From RYN-230 sp963844695 (GTDB lineage Bacteria; Actinomycetota; Actinomycetes; Streptosporangiales; Streptosporangiaceae), in NCBI GenBank assembly GCA_963844695.1, contig CAWJPL010000016.1:310001-374000 (forward strand): a DNA stretch of 64,000 nucleotides, given 5' to 3'. Position numbers and translations under genes: made by a program. The number at the start of each line of letters is the position of its first letter. Position 1 is the first letter of the stretch. Of the stretch, positions 57,599 through 64,000 are shown one piece after another. The notes beneath the pieces were generated by a model. The model saw only the letters and a program-made list of their open reading frames with translations, was not told where the DNA came from and did no database searches.

Positions 57599-58081
57599 AT
57601 GAACTCTGATACCGCGCAGCGAACTCATTCCGGTCCGCCGTCCTGGACCCGCCTGCTGACCCGCAGTCCACGGGTCATCTCATCTCCGGGGCTGCGGGCC
57701 ACGGCGACCGTGCTGATCCTGGTCGGCGCGGTCCTCACCATCATCTCCGGCGTCATCCACCTCTACTTGTGGGGCGAGACGAACGGATACCGGGAGATCG
57801 CGACGATCGGCCCGCTGTTCCTCGTGCAGGGGATCTCTGCTCTCATCATCGGCGTGGCCACCGCGGCGCTGCGCTGGCTGGTCACGGTGCTGGCCGCCGC
57901 GGGGCTGCTGGCCGGCACCGCCGCCGGCCTGCTGATCACGATCGAAGCGGGCCTGTTCGGCTTCCGGGAAAGCTGGGGGGCCCCGTACGCCCGCTCGTCG
58001 TTCTACGAGGAGATCGCCGGGGCCGTGCTGCTGCTCATCGCGGCCTGGCTGCTCGCGGTGCGCAAAGCCGGCCAGCACTGA
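57599..58081 (+). CDS. 4-TM membrane protein, stand-alone copy of a repeated domain
   Basis: 160 residues from the ATG at 57599, 2 bp after the preceding stop; AGG in the previous codons serves as ribosome-binding site. Helices: TATVLILVGAVLTIISGVIH, TIGPLFLVQGISALIIGVAT, LVTVLAAAGLLAGTAAGLLI and EEIAGAVLLLIAAWLLAVRK. The pattern HLYLW-x4-GYREIATIGPLFLVQ ... GLFGFRES recurs as HLDLYLTGYRSIPTIGWLFLLQ-type sequence and GLFGFKEV in the protein at 59974, where it is fused to a secreted Cys domain. Third gene of the cupredoxin operon. Confidence 0.82.
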   Translation: MNSDTAQRTHSGPPSWTRLLTRSPRVISSPGLRATATVLILVGAVLTIISGVIHLYLWGETNGYREIATIGPLFLVQGISALIIGVATAALRWLVTVLAAAGLLAGTAAGLLITIEAGLFGFRESWGAPYARSSFYEEIAGAVLLLIAAWLLAVRKAGQH

Positions 58082-58165
58082 CCCTGGGCGGGCAGCGGTC
58101 CGCTGCCGCTGGTGTGTACCGCTGGCCTCAGAAAGGCTGTTGCGCACGCCGATAGGTTCGGTGCC

Positions 58166-58645
58166 ATGGCAGAGCCGAGAGTGAGCGACCTGGCCGTCCG
58201 GCGCGCGACCATGGCGGACGTGAGCGCCGTCGGGCAGTTGCTGCACGACTTCAACCAGGAGTACGACGACCCCACGCCCGGTCCCGTGGTGCTGGCTGAG
58301 CGAATCGGGCGGTTGCTGGGCTCGGACGAGACTGTGATCTTGCTCGGCGGCGCCGGCCCTGACGGCCTGGCGGTGCTCCGTTTCCGCCCCGCTTTCTGGA
58401 GTCCGGGCCTCGAGTGCTACCTGGCGGAGCTGTACGTCGTTCCGGCCCGGCGGGGACAGGGACTGGGCCGCCGGCTGATGGAGTCCGCGCTCGACCAGGC
58501 CAGGCAGCTGGGCGCCGACTACATGGATCTGGGCACCAGCGAGGGCGACGTGGCCGCCCGGGCGCTGTACGAGAGCCTCGGCTTCACCAACCGCGAGGGC
58601 GGGCCAGACGGGCCGGTCAACTTCTATTACGAAAGAGACCTCTAA
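58166..58645 (+). CDS. GNAT N-acetyltransferase
   Basis: 159 residues from the ATG at 58166. Core: LAVRRATMADVSAVGQLLHD, LAVLRFRPAFWSPGLECYLA, ELYVVPARRGQGLGRRLMES (R-x-x-G-x-G acetyl-CoA loop), ARALYESLGFTNREGGPDGP. Same direction as the cupredoxin operon, 84 bp downstream, so it may be a passenger in that transcript. Acceptor unknown. Confidence 0.87.
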   Translation: MAEPRVSDLAVRRATMADVSAVGQLLHDFNQEYDDPTPGPVVLAERIGRLLGSDETVILLGGAGPDGLAVLRFRPAFWSPGLECYLAELYVVPARRGQGLGRRLMESALDQARQLGADYMDLGTSEGDVAARALYESLGFTNREGGPDGPVNFYYERDL

Positions 58646-58857
58646 GAGCCGGACAGCCTCGCCTGCGCCGCCCGGCGGTACTAGCGTGCAAGCACGTGCC
58701 GGGTTTGTGAACTTCCTGACGGTCTGGCCCGTGAACAAGGATGGTCGGGGGGCACTCCAATTACTCGCATTCAGCATGCGGCCCGGTGCGCCGCCTCGGC
58801 GTTTGCCCAGCAGATCACCGGCACCGGCTAGGCCGCGCCGCCGAGGATGGAGTACGC

Positions 58858-59322
58858 ATGCCACAGGCTGGCCTTATTGCCTGGATTCTCACCGCTGGCG
58901 CGGGGCTTTACCTGCTAACGATCTGGCTCATCGAATACGACCGCGAGTTCCAGTCGGCCGCGGCGACCCGACTGCCCGTGCCGGTGATCAGCGCGCACGC
59001 CCTGCTCGCGACGGGTGGCCTGGTCGTGTGGGGGATCTATCTGCTCACTGACTCCGACCGGCTGGCCTGGCTGGCGACGTTCATCCTGGCTCCCGTCGCC
59101 CTGTTCGGCTTCGTCATGGCGGCCCGCTGGATCGTCGTGTACCGGACCCATGCGGCCCCGTCGGCCGTTCCGGCGGGCACTGGGGCCAGGTCCGCCGGCA
59201 ACTGGACGGCGGTCCCGCCGGAACGGCACTTTCCGCTGCCGGTGGTCGTCACTCACGGCGTATTCGCCGCCGTCACCATCGTCCTGGTGGTGCTGACGAC
59301 CCTGGGAGTGGGCGGAAGCTGA
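58858..59322 (+). CDS. Membrane protein, four helices
   Basis: 154 residues from the ATG at 58858 (GGATGGAG upstream). Helices: LIAWILTAGAGLYLLTIWLI, VISAHALLATGGLVVWGIYL, LAWLATFILAPVALFGFVMA and VVVTHGVFAAVTIVLVVLTT. Conserved-looking histidines occur at helix ends (SAHALLA, VTHGVFA), a spacing that recalls heme- or metal-binding membrane proteins, unproven here. A Ser/Ala/Gly-rich loop separates helices 3 and 4. A terminator follows. Confidence 0.75.
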   Translation: MPQAGLIAWILTAGAGLYLLTIWLIEYDREFQSAAATRLPVPVISAHALLATGGLVVWGIYLLTDSDRLAWLATFILAPVALFGFVMAARWIVVYRTHAAPSAVPAGTGARSAGNWTAVPPERHFPLPVVVTHGVFAAVTIVLVVLTTLGVGGS

Positions 59323-59349
59323 CCAGCTCACGGACCCGGTGAACCAGAC

Positions 59350-59388
59350 TGACCGCACCGTACGTGCTGGGGGTGAGCGGTCATTTTT
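59350..59388 (+). terminator. Intrinsic terminator with T-run
   Basis: TGACCGC (59350-59356) and GCGGTCA (59377-59383) pair exactly, followed by TTTTT (59384-59388). It lies 27 bp after the membrane-protein stop and before the lipoprotein gene, so it separates the two transcripts. Confidence 0.6.
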
Positions 59389-59407
59389 CTGTTAGCGGGG
59401 GTGCGTG

Positions 59408-59929
59408 ATGCGTAACAAGTGGTGGGCACCGGCTGGCCTGGCTGGCCTGGCCCTGGTCGCCGTGGCGTGCGGGAGCTCGCCGACGGGAAGCACGGCCGGA
59501 TCCGGCGGTTCCGTCTCCAGCGCTGCCGCGGTAGCTGCGTCCAGGTCGGCCCTGAAGACGGCGAAGATCGGCAGTGCCACGGTACTGACCAACGCCAAGG
59601 GGTTCACCCTGTACTGGTTCGCGCCGGACACCGCGACCAAGTCGAACTGCAACGGGTCCTGTGCGCACTTCTGGCCCCCGGTGAAGGGCCCAGCGGCCGC
59701 GGGCAGCGGGGTCACCGGCACGCTGGCCACGATCAAGCGGGCCGACGGCTCGGTCCAGGCCACCTGGGACGGCCACCCGCTGTACACCTACGTCGGTGAC
59801 ACCGCCCCCGGCATGGCCAAGGGCAATGGGCTCAACCTCTCCGGCGGGGTATGGCATGAGGTGACCGTCGTCGGCACCGCTGCGCCGGCTGCCACCCACT
59901 CGGCCAAGTCGGGCGGATACGGCTACTGA
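59408..59929 (+). CDS. Secreted-repeat lipoprotein (COG4315 / Lipoprotein_15-like)
   Basis: 173 residues from the ATG at 59408 (GGGGG 6 bases upstream; GTG at 59405 possible). Lipobox LVAVAC, a Ser/Gly-rich tether, then the domain with the Y-x-F/W/Y-x-x-D signature: GFTLYWFAPDTATKSNCNGS, CAHFWPPVKGPAAAGSGVTG, TLATIKRADGSVQATWDGHP, LYTYVGDTAPGMAKGNGLNL. The two Cys (N-C-N-G-S-C) may form a disulfide or bind metal. The family's role is unknown. Its domain is about 80% identical to the C-terminal domain of the next gene product, a local duplication. Confidence 0.88.
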   Translation: MRNKWWAPAGLAGLALVAVACGSSPTGSTAGSGGSVSSAAAVAASRSALKTAKIGSATVLTNAKGFTLYWFAPDTATKSNCNGSCAHFWPPVKGPAAAGSGVTGTLATIKRADGSVQATWDGHPLYTYVGDTAPGMAKGNGLNLSGGVWHEVTVVGTAAPAATHSAKSGGYGY

Positions 59930-59973
59930 GCGCAGTTCGACCCGATCGCCAGCCTGGCGGTGAGGGGGCAGAG

Positions 59974-60872
59974 ATGACCATGGACCAAACGCGGCCCGCG
60001 ACGCTGGGGCGGGCCCCGCGGCTCGGGTTGCGGGTGGCGGGCGCCGGGTTGCTGGCCGCGACCGGCGGGATCCACCTCGACCTCTACCTGACCGGCTACC
60101 GGTCCATTCCGACCATCGGCTGGCTCTTCCTGCTGCAGGTGATCGCGGCCTTCGGCCTGGCCGCCGTGGTGCTCGTCTCTGGCCACCGGCTGGCCGCCGC
60201 GGCGGGCGCGGGATTCGCACTGTCCACCCTCGGCGGCTACCTGCTGTCGGTGTGGATCGGCCTGTTCGGGTTCAAGGAGGTTCGCACCACCGCGGGAATC
60301 GTCGCGGGGGTGATCGAGGTGGCCGCCTTCGCCGTGCTGGCGGTCCTCGCGGCGGTCCCGGCGCCCAGCCCGGCCGCCGGCGCGCCGCCGCAGCCCGGAT
60401 CGCTGGCGGCCAGGCTGCAGGTGAGCGCGCTGGGTGCCGGGCTGGCGGTGGCGGGCCTGTCCGTGGTCGCCCTGGTCCTGCTGGGCGTCGCGGTGGCCGG
60501 GGCAGGCGGGCCGGGCCGGCGAGCACCGGCGGCGGCGCGCAGACCGTGCGCACCATGCAGGCCGGCGGGGTCACGGTCCTGGCCGACTCCAGGGGCCTGA
60601 CCCTCTACTGGTTCGCCCCGGACACCGCCACCAAGTCGGTCTGCAACGGGTCCTGCGCCGCGTACTGGCCGCCGGTGAAAGGGCCGGTGACCGCCGGCCC
60701 GGGCGTCACCGGCACGCTCGGCACCATCAAGCGCGCCGACGGCTCGACGCAGGCGACCTACGACGGGCACCCGCTGTACACCTACGTCGGCGACAGCGCC
60801 CCGGGCCAGGCGCACGGCAACGCGCTCAACCTGAACGGCGGCCTGTGGCATGAGGTCACCCCGTCCGGGTGA
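59974..60872 (+). CDS. 4-TM domain fused to secreted-repeat domain, apparent frameshift
   Basis: The N-terminal 190 residues (ATG at 59974, GAGGGGG upstream) are membrane helices homologous to the protein at 57599: GGIHLDLYLTGYRSIPTIGW, LFLLQVIAAFGLAAVVLVSG, LLSVWIGLFGFKEV. A further helix (LAVAGLSVVALVLLGVAVAG) leads out of the membrane. Then the extracytoplasmic domain: LTLYWFAPDTATKSVCNGSC, AAYWPPVKGPVTAGPGVTG, YDGHPLYTYVGDSAPGQAHG. The two parts are in different frames; the switch is near 60510-60540 in GGGCCGGGCCGGCGAGC. Each half is intact and the fusion is sensible, so one missing or extra G in the consensus is the simplest explanation. Corrected length is about 298 residues. Confidence 0.75.
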
Positions 60873-60934
60873 CCGGTCACCTCCGCCCAGGTGGATCCCG
60901 GCGCTGCTGCCGGGTCAGGAACGGCGCTGCAGCC

Positions 60935-61489
60935 TCAGCTGTCGGAGGGTGGCGGGAGTCCGAGGTCCCGGCGGATGACTTTCACCTGGGCCTCGACGGC
61001 TGCGTCGGCGGCCTGGTGACGATGAGTGAAGGACAGCAGCCCGCTGACCGAGGAGGACCGGGCCTGGTGGAGGGTCAGCGTGATCCGGCGGGCGTTGGCC
61101 TGGAGGAGGGCCCGGACGGGGACGGCGATCTGGGGCGGGAAGCCGATCTTGCTGAGCTGCTGGTCGAACCGCCGCTCGGTCCCGGCCTCGGCCCGCAAGT
61201 CCGACTCGGCCGCGGCCAGGTCGCCGTGCTCATCATCGGAGAAGCCGTCGTTTTCGGTGTCCAGGCGGCGGTTGGCGGGCTTGGCTACCCCCAGGTAGGC
61301 GGCAGCGAAGGCCTTCAGGGCGCCAGGACTGGCTGCCGTCCCCGCGCTCGCGGCCGCCTTCGCGCTGGCCGCCGTCCCCGCGCGGCCCGCGGGCTCGCCG
61401 CTGGTGCAACCCGCCACCAGGAGGGCCAGCGCGAGCGTCCCCAGCAGGACGCTTCCGCTCCTGGCCGTTGCCGGGCGCCGCCCAGTCAT
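60935..61489 (-). CDS. DUF4142-like lipoprotein
   Basis: 184 residues. Signal peptide with lipobox LLVAGC after an Arg-rich start (MTGRRPATARSGSVLLGTLA), an Ala/Ser tether, then a helical ferritin-like DUF4142-type domain: LKAFAAAYLGVAKPANRRLD, ESDLRAEAGTERRFDQQLSK, IGFPPQIAVPVRALLQANAR, ITLTLHQARSSSVSGLLSFT, HRHQAADAAVEAQVKVIRRD. Surface lipoprotein of unknown function. It lies 7 bp downstream of the anti-sigma gene on the same strand, so it is probably in that regulon. Confidence 0.7.
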   Translation of the reverse strand: MTGRRPATARSGSVLLGTLALALLVAGCTSGEPAGRAGTAASAKAAASAGTAASPGALKAFAAAYLGVAKPANRRLDTENDGFSDDEHGDLAAAESDLRAEAGTERRFDQQLSKIGFPPQIAVPVRALLQANARRITLTLHQARSSSVSGLLSFTHRHQAADAAVEAQVKVIRRDLGLPPPSDS

Positions 61490-61496
61490 GGCTCCG

Positions 61497-62209
61497 TCAT
61501 AGCGCAGAGACGCTCACCAGGTCTTGGCCATGCGTGGTGGTGATGAGAAAGCCGCGGACATCGGCGGCGGCCAGTGCGGAGGAGGCCGGATACCACGCCC
61601 ACGCGTGGCCGACCGCGACCATCCAGCCGCCGGCCGGCACGTCCTGCCCGCTGGCGTCAACGATCTGCAGTTCGCACCTCGTGCCCGGGGAGATCCCGCT
61701 GACTTGCACCTGCAGCGCCAGTCCCCACGGCCGCGACCGGTACTCCACGGTGGCGGACATGCCCGTCTGCGGGTCGCTGCCAGTGACCGTAGCCGCCCAC
61801 GGCCCAGCCGTCGCGGACGGTGGCGTGGCCGGCGAGTACAGCCCGCGCGATCCCGCTACCGCGCCGCCGCCCACGACCAGCACCGCCGCCGCGGCGACGG
61901 CCAGCCGGCGCCAGCGCTGGCGCCTGCGGATCCGGGCCGACCGGTCCAGCAGAGTCTGCAGCGGGACGTCACGCGGGCGTTCACCCCGGCCCGCCGCGGC
62001 GCGCTCGGCCCCGGCCATCCTGGTCATATCGGCGGCAGGCACACTCCCAGCCGGCCCGGCAGGGCAGCGAGCCCGGCCAGTTCCGCCCGGCAGCCGGTGC
62101 ACCGGGCCAGATGGCGCTCGACGGTGCTGCGGTCCGCCGGGCTGATCGCGCCCAGGATGTAGACGCCCAGAGCCTGGCGAATCTCGCCGCACTCCCCCGC
62201 GCCGGTCAT
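61497..62209 (-). CDS. Zinc-finger anti-sigma factor (RskA-like), apparent frameshift
   Basis: The N-terminal part from the ATG at 62209 is a zf-HC2 domain: ECGEIRQALGVYILGAISPA, DRSTVERHLARCTGCRAELA, with the H-x3-C-x2-C zinc site. Near 62045, within CTGGGAGTG, the reading must shift by one base; the first frame stops at 62024. It continues AADMTRMAGAERAAAGRGER and RIRRRQRWRRLAVAAAAVLV-VGGGAVAG (membrane helix), then an extracytoplasmic domain (MSATVEYRSRPWGLALQVQV, GWMVAVGHAWAWYPASSALA). Corrected length about 238 residues. It would hold an ECF sigma factor at the membrane. Unusually, no sigma gene is adjacent. Confidence 0.78.
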
Positions 62210-62361
62210 GGCGTGGCTCCATGTCCGCCGCACGGGCGCGGGCCGGCCGGGACCATCGGGCTTACCCCCATACCGGTAACAACGGTGCGACCTGGGCTAA
62301 TCGTTCACCAAGCCCGCGCCTGTCTTCCCAGCGCCTGTCCTGGCGGGTCTCGCCGCGGCCG

Positions 62362-63405
62362 CTAGCCCACCGTGAGGGCGGTGGCGGCGTTGAGCGCGTC
62401 CAGGGCCGAGCTCTGGACGCTGGCGCCCGCCCGGTCGAACGGGCCGGACCAGTGCATGCCGAACTGGTTCTCCTCGTTCCGGGCGTTGGCCCACAGCGAC
62501 CGGGCGTTGCGCAGGAAGAACTCCCGGTACGCCGGGTGGGGGCGGACGGCGTGGAAGTCGTGCAGGTACCGCACGAAGATCCCTTTGAACTGGGTGTCGT
62601 CCCCGTAGCGCCGGCCAGCGTCACCGGGCTGCTCGCTGGGCTCGACGAGAATGCCGCCCGGGCTGGCCTCCGCCGGGGTGGTCAGCGTGGCCAGCGCGGC
62701 GTCCGCGAGGGACCGGCCCGTGTCCAGGTATCCCTGGTCCCCGGTGATCTGGTGCAGGGCCGCCAGGCCGCCGAGGATCACGCCCTGGTTGTAGGTCCAG
62801 GTGGTGCGGCCGTTGTTCTGGCAGCCGGCCGTGAGCCCGTCGTTGACCAGTCCGCCCGGGCCGATCAGGCCAGCGGAGCAGAACCAGTCCCAGGCCCGCA
62901 AGGCCCACTCCCGGTACCGCCCGGCCGGATCCGGGGTCCGCTGGCTCAGCCGGGCGGCCAGGGTGAGGAACAGCTCGTTCGTGATCGCGTTCTTGTACTT
63001 CCGGTCGGTGTTCCACCACAGCCCCCCGCCGCAGGTCCCGTCCCACCCGGCCACGTTGCGCGCGAAGATCCGCTCCGCGGCGTGAAGGTAGCGGCCTTCG
63101 CCCGTCAGGTCGTGCGCTGCCACCCAGGCCAGCGCCCACCAGGCGTTATCGTCAAAGAACTTGTTGCAGAACCCGCGCCGCCAGCGCGGGGCGCGCCGGA
63201 AGGTGGTCTGCGCCACGGCTGGGCCCGCCGGGTCCCCGGTGGCCTGGGCGTACCCGATGACCGCGGTCAGCGCGTTCGCGGACTGCCACCAGCCCGCGCC
63301 CTGCCAGAGCCCCCGGGATGGGCGGTACCAGCGCTGCAGGGCGCTGACCCCGGCCGCCGCGTAGGCCCGGTAGTCAGGTTCTGGCGGGTACTGCTGCACG
63401 TTCAT
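62362..63405 (-). CDS. Glycoside hydrolase family 76 protein (alpha-1,6-mannanase-like)
   Basis: 347 residues of an (alpha/alpha)6 barrel: VSALQRWYRPSRGLWQGAGW, CNKFFDDNAWWALAWVAAHD, GGLWWNTDRKYKNAITNELF, WTYNQGVILGGLAALHQITG, DDTQFKGIFVRYLHDFHAVR. GH76 enzymes hydrolyse alpha-1,6-mannan with an Asp pair; D85-D86 in KFFDDNAWW is the likely pair by position, and a second Asp pair lies in DDTQFKG. No signal peptide is visible, so it is intracellular or exported by another route. Confidence 0.85.
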   Translation of the reverse strand: MNVQQYPPEPDYRAYAAAGVSALQRWYRPSRGLWQGAGWWQSANALTAVIGYAQATGDPAGPAVAQTTFRRAPRWRRGFCNKFFDDNAWWALAWVAAHDLTGEGRYLHAAERIFARNVAGWDGTCGGGLWWNTDRKYKNAITNELFLTLAARLSQRTPDPAGRYREWALRAWDWFCSAGLIGPGGLVNDGLTAGCQNNGRTTWTYNQGVILGGLAALHQITGDQGYLDTGRSLADAALATLTTPAEASPGGILVEPSEQPGDAGRRYGDDTQFKGIFVRYLHDFHAVRPHPAYREFFLRNARSLWANARNEENQFGMHWSGPFDRAGASVQSSALDALNAATALTVG

Positions 63406-63499
63406 ACTGTCCCTGGCGCCGATAGTGTGCCTGCGATGGTAATCCGGCCGGCCCTGACCGACGCGTCACGGGGCCAGCTCTTCGAGGAGGGGAAGCCCT

Positions 63500-63763
63500 A
63501 TGCCCGACCATGACGGAGCTACCGTGCCGGTGGCGGTCGTGAGCAGCCGCACCGAGGCCGAACTGATCGTTGGCATGCTGCGCAACAACGACCTGACCGC
63601 CGCCGTGTCGGCCGACGACGCCGGAGGACAGGAACCGGAGCTGCAGGTCCAGGGGGTTCGCGTGCTCGTCGCCCCGGCCGACGAAGCCGAGGCCCGCCGG
63701 CTCCTCGCCAACGCCGACGCCGAGGCCGACGCCGACGCGGACGCCGACCTCCAGGGGCCGTGA
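63500..63763 (+). CDS. DUF2007-like putative signal-transducing protein
   Basis: 87 residues, ATG at 63500 after GAGGAGGGG. Beta-alpha-beta-type DUF2007 fold: VPVAVVSSRTEAELIVGMLR, NNDLTAAVSADDAGGQEPEL, VQGVRVLVAPADEAEARRLL. The acidic tail ADAEADADADAD is coded by a GCCGAC 6-bp repeat (about 63711-63750). DUF2007 proteins are small GlnB-like-shaped proteins of unknown role. Its TGA overlaps the ATG of the methyltransferase, so the two are translationally coupled. Confidence 0.85.
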   Translation: MPDHDGATVPVAVVSSRTEAELIVGMLRNNDLTAAVSADDAGGQEPELQVQGVRVLVAPADEAEARRLLANADAEADADADADLQGP

Positions 63764-64000
63764 TGACGGAGCCGGGCTGGGTGCCTCCTGGGGTGGAGAC
63801 CAGGCGGGCGAACGCGGCCCGGGTCTATGACTACTGGCTGGGCGGCACGCATAACTTCCTGGCCGACCAGGACGTGGCCCGGGCGATCGCGGCGGTCGAG
63901 CCCACCGCCCCGCTCATCGGCCGGGCCAACCGCGCGTTCATCGGCCGGGCGGTCAGGTTCCTCGCCGCGAACGGCGTCCGCCAGTTCCTGGACATCGGCT
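63763..64000 (+). CDS. SAM-dependent methyltransferase, DUF574 type (5' part)
   Basis: The frame starts at ATG 63763, overlapping the previous stop, and runs off the window after 79 residues. It has the family's hallmark N-terminus: PPGVETRRANAARVYDYWLG, GTHNFLADQDVARAIAAVEP, NRAFIGRAVRFLAANGVRQF, LDIG (start of SAM motif I). This DUF574/methyltransf_19 family is amplified in actinomycetes, and members are often tied to secondary or regulatory methylation of unknown substrate. The rest lies outside the window. Confidence 0.9.
   Translation, partial: MTEPGWVPPGVETRRANAARVYDYWLGGTHNFLADQDVARAIAAVEPTAPLIGRANRAFIGRAVRFLAANGVRQFLDIG

Noticed and set aside
1..64000. CRISPR arrays, insertion sequences, prophage or conjugative genes
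   Set aside because: The tandem repeats seen are inside or next to genes, without regular unique spacers. No transposase, integrase, Cas or phage structural protein was recognisable.
1..64000. A secondary-metabolite gene cluster
   Set aside because: Methyltransferase, LLM oxidoreductases, cyclase-like and sulfotransferase genes are scattered, in opposite orientations and without any PKS, NRPS, terpene or RiPP core enzyme.

Overview
The window is about 64 kb of very GC-rich DNA with GC-biased third codon positions, many GTG and a few TTG starts, and a gene set typical of a soil actinomycete: GAF-ANTAR regulators, a roadblock/LC7 protein, a MalT-type LuxR regulator, an ECF41-like sigma factor, a nitrate-sensor-type histidine kinase, F420/LLM oxidoreductases, a wax-ester-synthase-like acyltransferase, a PHA synthase and, at the right edge, the start of an actinobacterial VYDYWLGG-type SAM methyltransferase. 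The order is probably Streptosporangiales or a relative, but the sequence alone does not settle this. There is no CRISPR array, no insertion sequence, no rRNA and no convincing intact tRNA.

Layout. 1-6 kb: small regulators (MarR, HTH/WYL-type, winged helix), each with a palindromic operator candidate, plus STAS, PRC-barrel and GNAT proteins and a decayed tRNA-Gly-like element. 6-14 kb: a membrane protein, an ATP-dependent DNA ligase whose tail lies antisense to a small acidic repeat protein, an FtsX-type permease, an acyl-CoA dehydrogenase, and a fur-katA operon. 14-24 kb: PadR, DUF1707 and ArsR-type regulators, an amidase, an esterase, a glutamine amidotransferase, a WS/DGAT-like acyltransferase divergent from a methyltransferase across a perfect palindrome, and a GNAT protein. 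24-36 kb: roadblock, LLM oxidoreductase, LuxR, a decayed serine-hydrolase gene, a Tat-exported amine oxidase, ECF41 sigma with DoxX, TetR with a reductase, a polyketide-cyclase-like protein and a large sensor kinase. 36-46 kb: MenB-like enoyl-CoA hydratase, acyl-CoA dehydrogenase, PHA depolymerase and synthase, peroxiredoxin, adenylate kinase, LLM oxidoreductase, sulfotransferase. 46-56 kb: MarC, two GAF-ANTAR proteins in tandem, a broken MalT-type regulator, a SHOCT / DUF6325-like / 23-residue basic peptide / SHOCT cluster, glutamate decarboxylase and a truncated channel-like protein. 56-64 kb: an envelope module (cupredoxin lipoprotein, multi-TM proteins, two related copies of a secreted repeat domain), a DUF4142-like lipoprotein, an anti-sigma factor, GH76, DUF2007 and the partial methyltransferase.

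How the genes fit together. Stress and redox functions are frequent (katA/fur, Bcp peroxiredoxin, ECF41/DoxX, LLM enzymes, cupredoxin). Storage-lipid and PHA metabolism is represented by WS/DGAT, PhaC/PhaZ and two acyl-CoA dehydrogenases. The least explained part is 56.1-60.9 kb. There a 4-TM domain and a Cys-containing secreted domain each occur twice, once alone and once fused together, next to a cupredoxin; I regard this as the best candidate for an undescribed envelope system.

Caveat. Six otherwise convincing genes show single-base frame changes (near 700, 14.72, 29.53, 50.82 and 51.25, 60.52, and 62.05 kb), most of them in GC-rich runs. Consensus indel errors are as likely as real mutations. 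The serine-hydrolase gene at 27.4-28.0 kb is different: it also lacks its middle and has an altered catalytic motif, so it looks genuinely dead.
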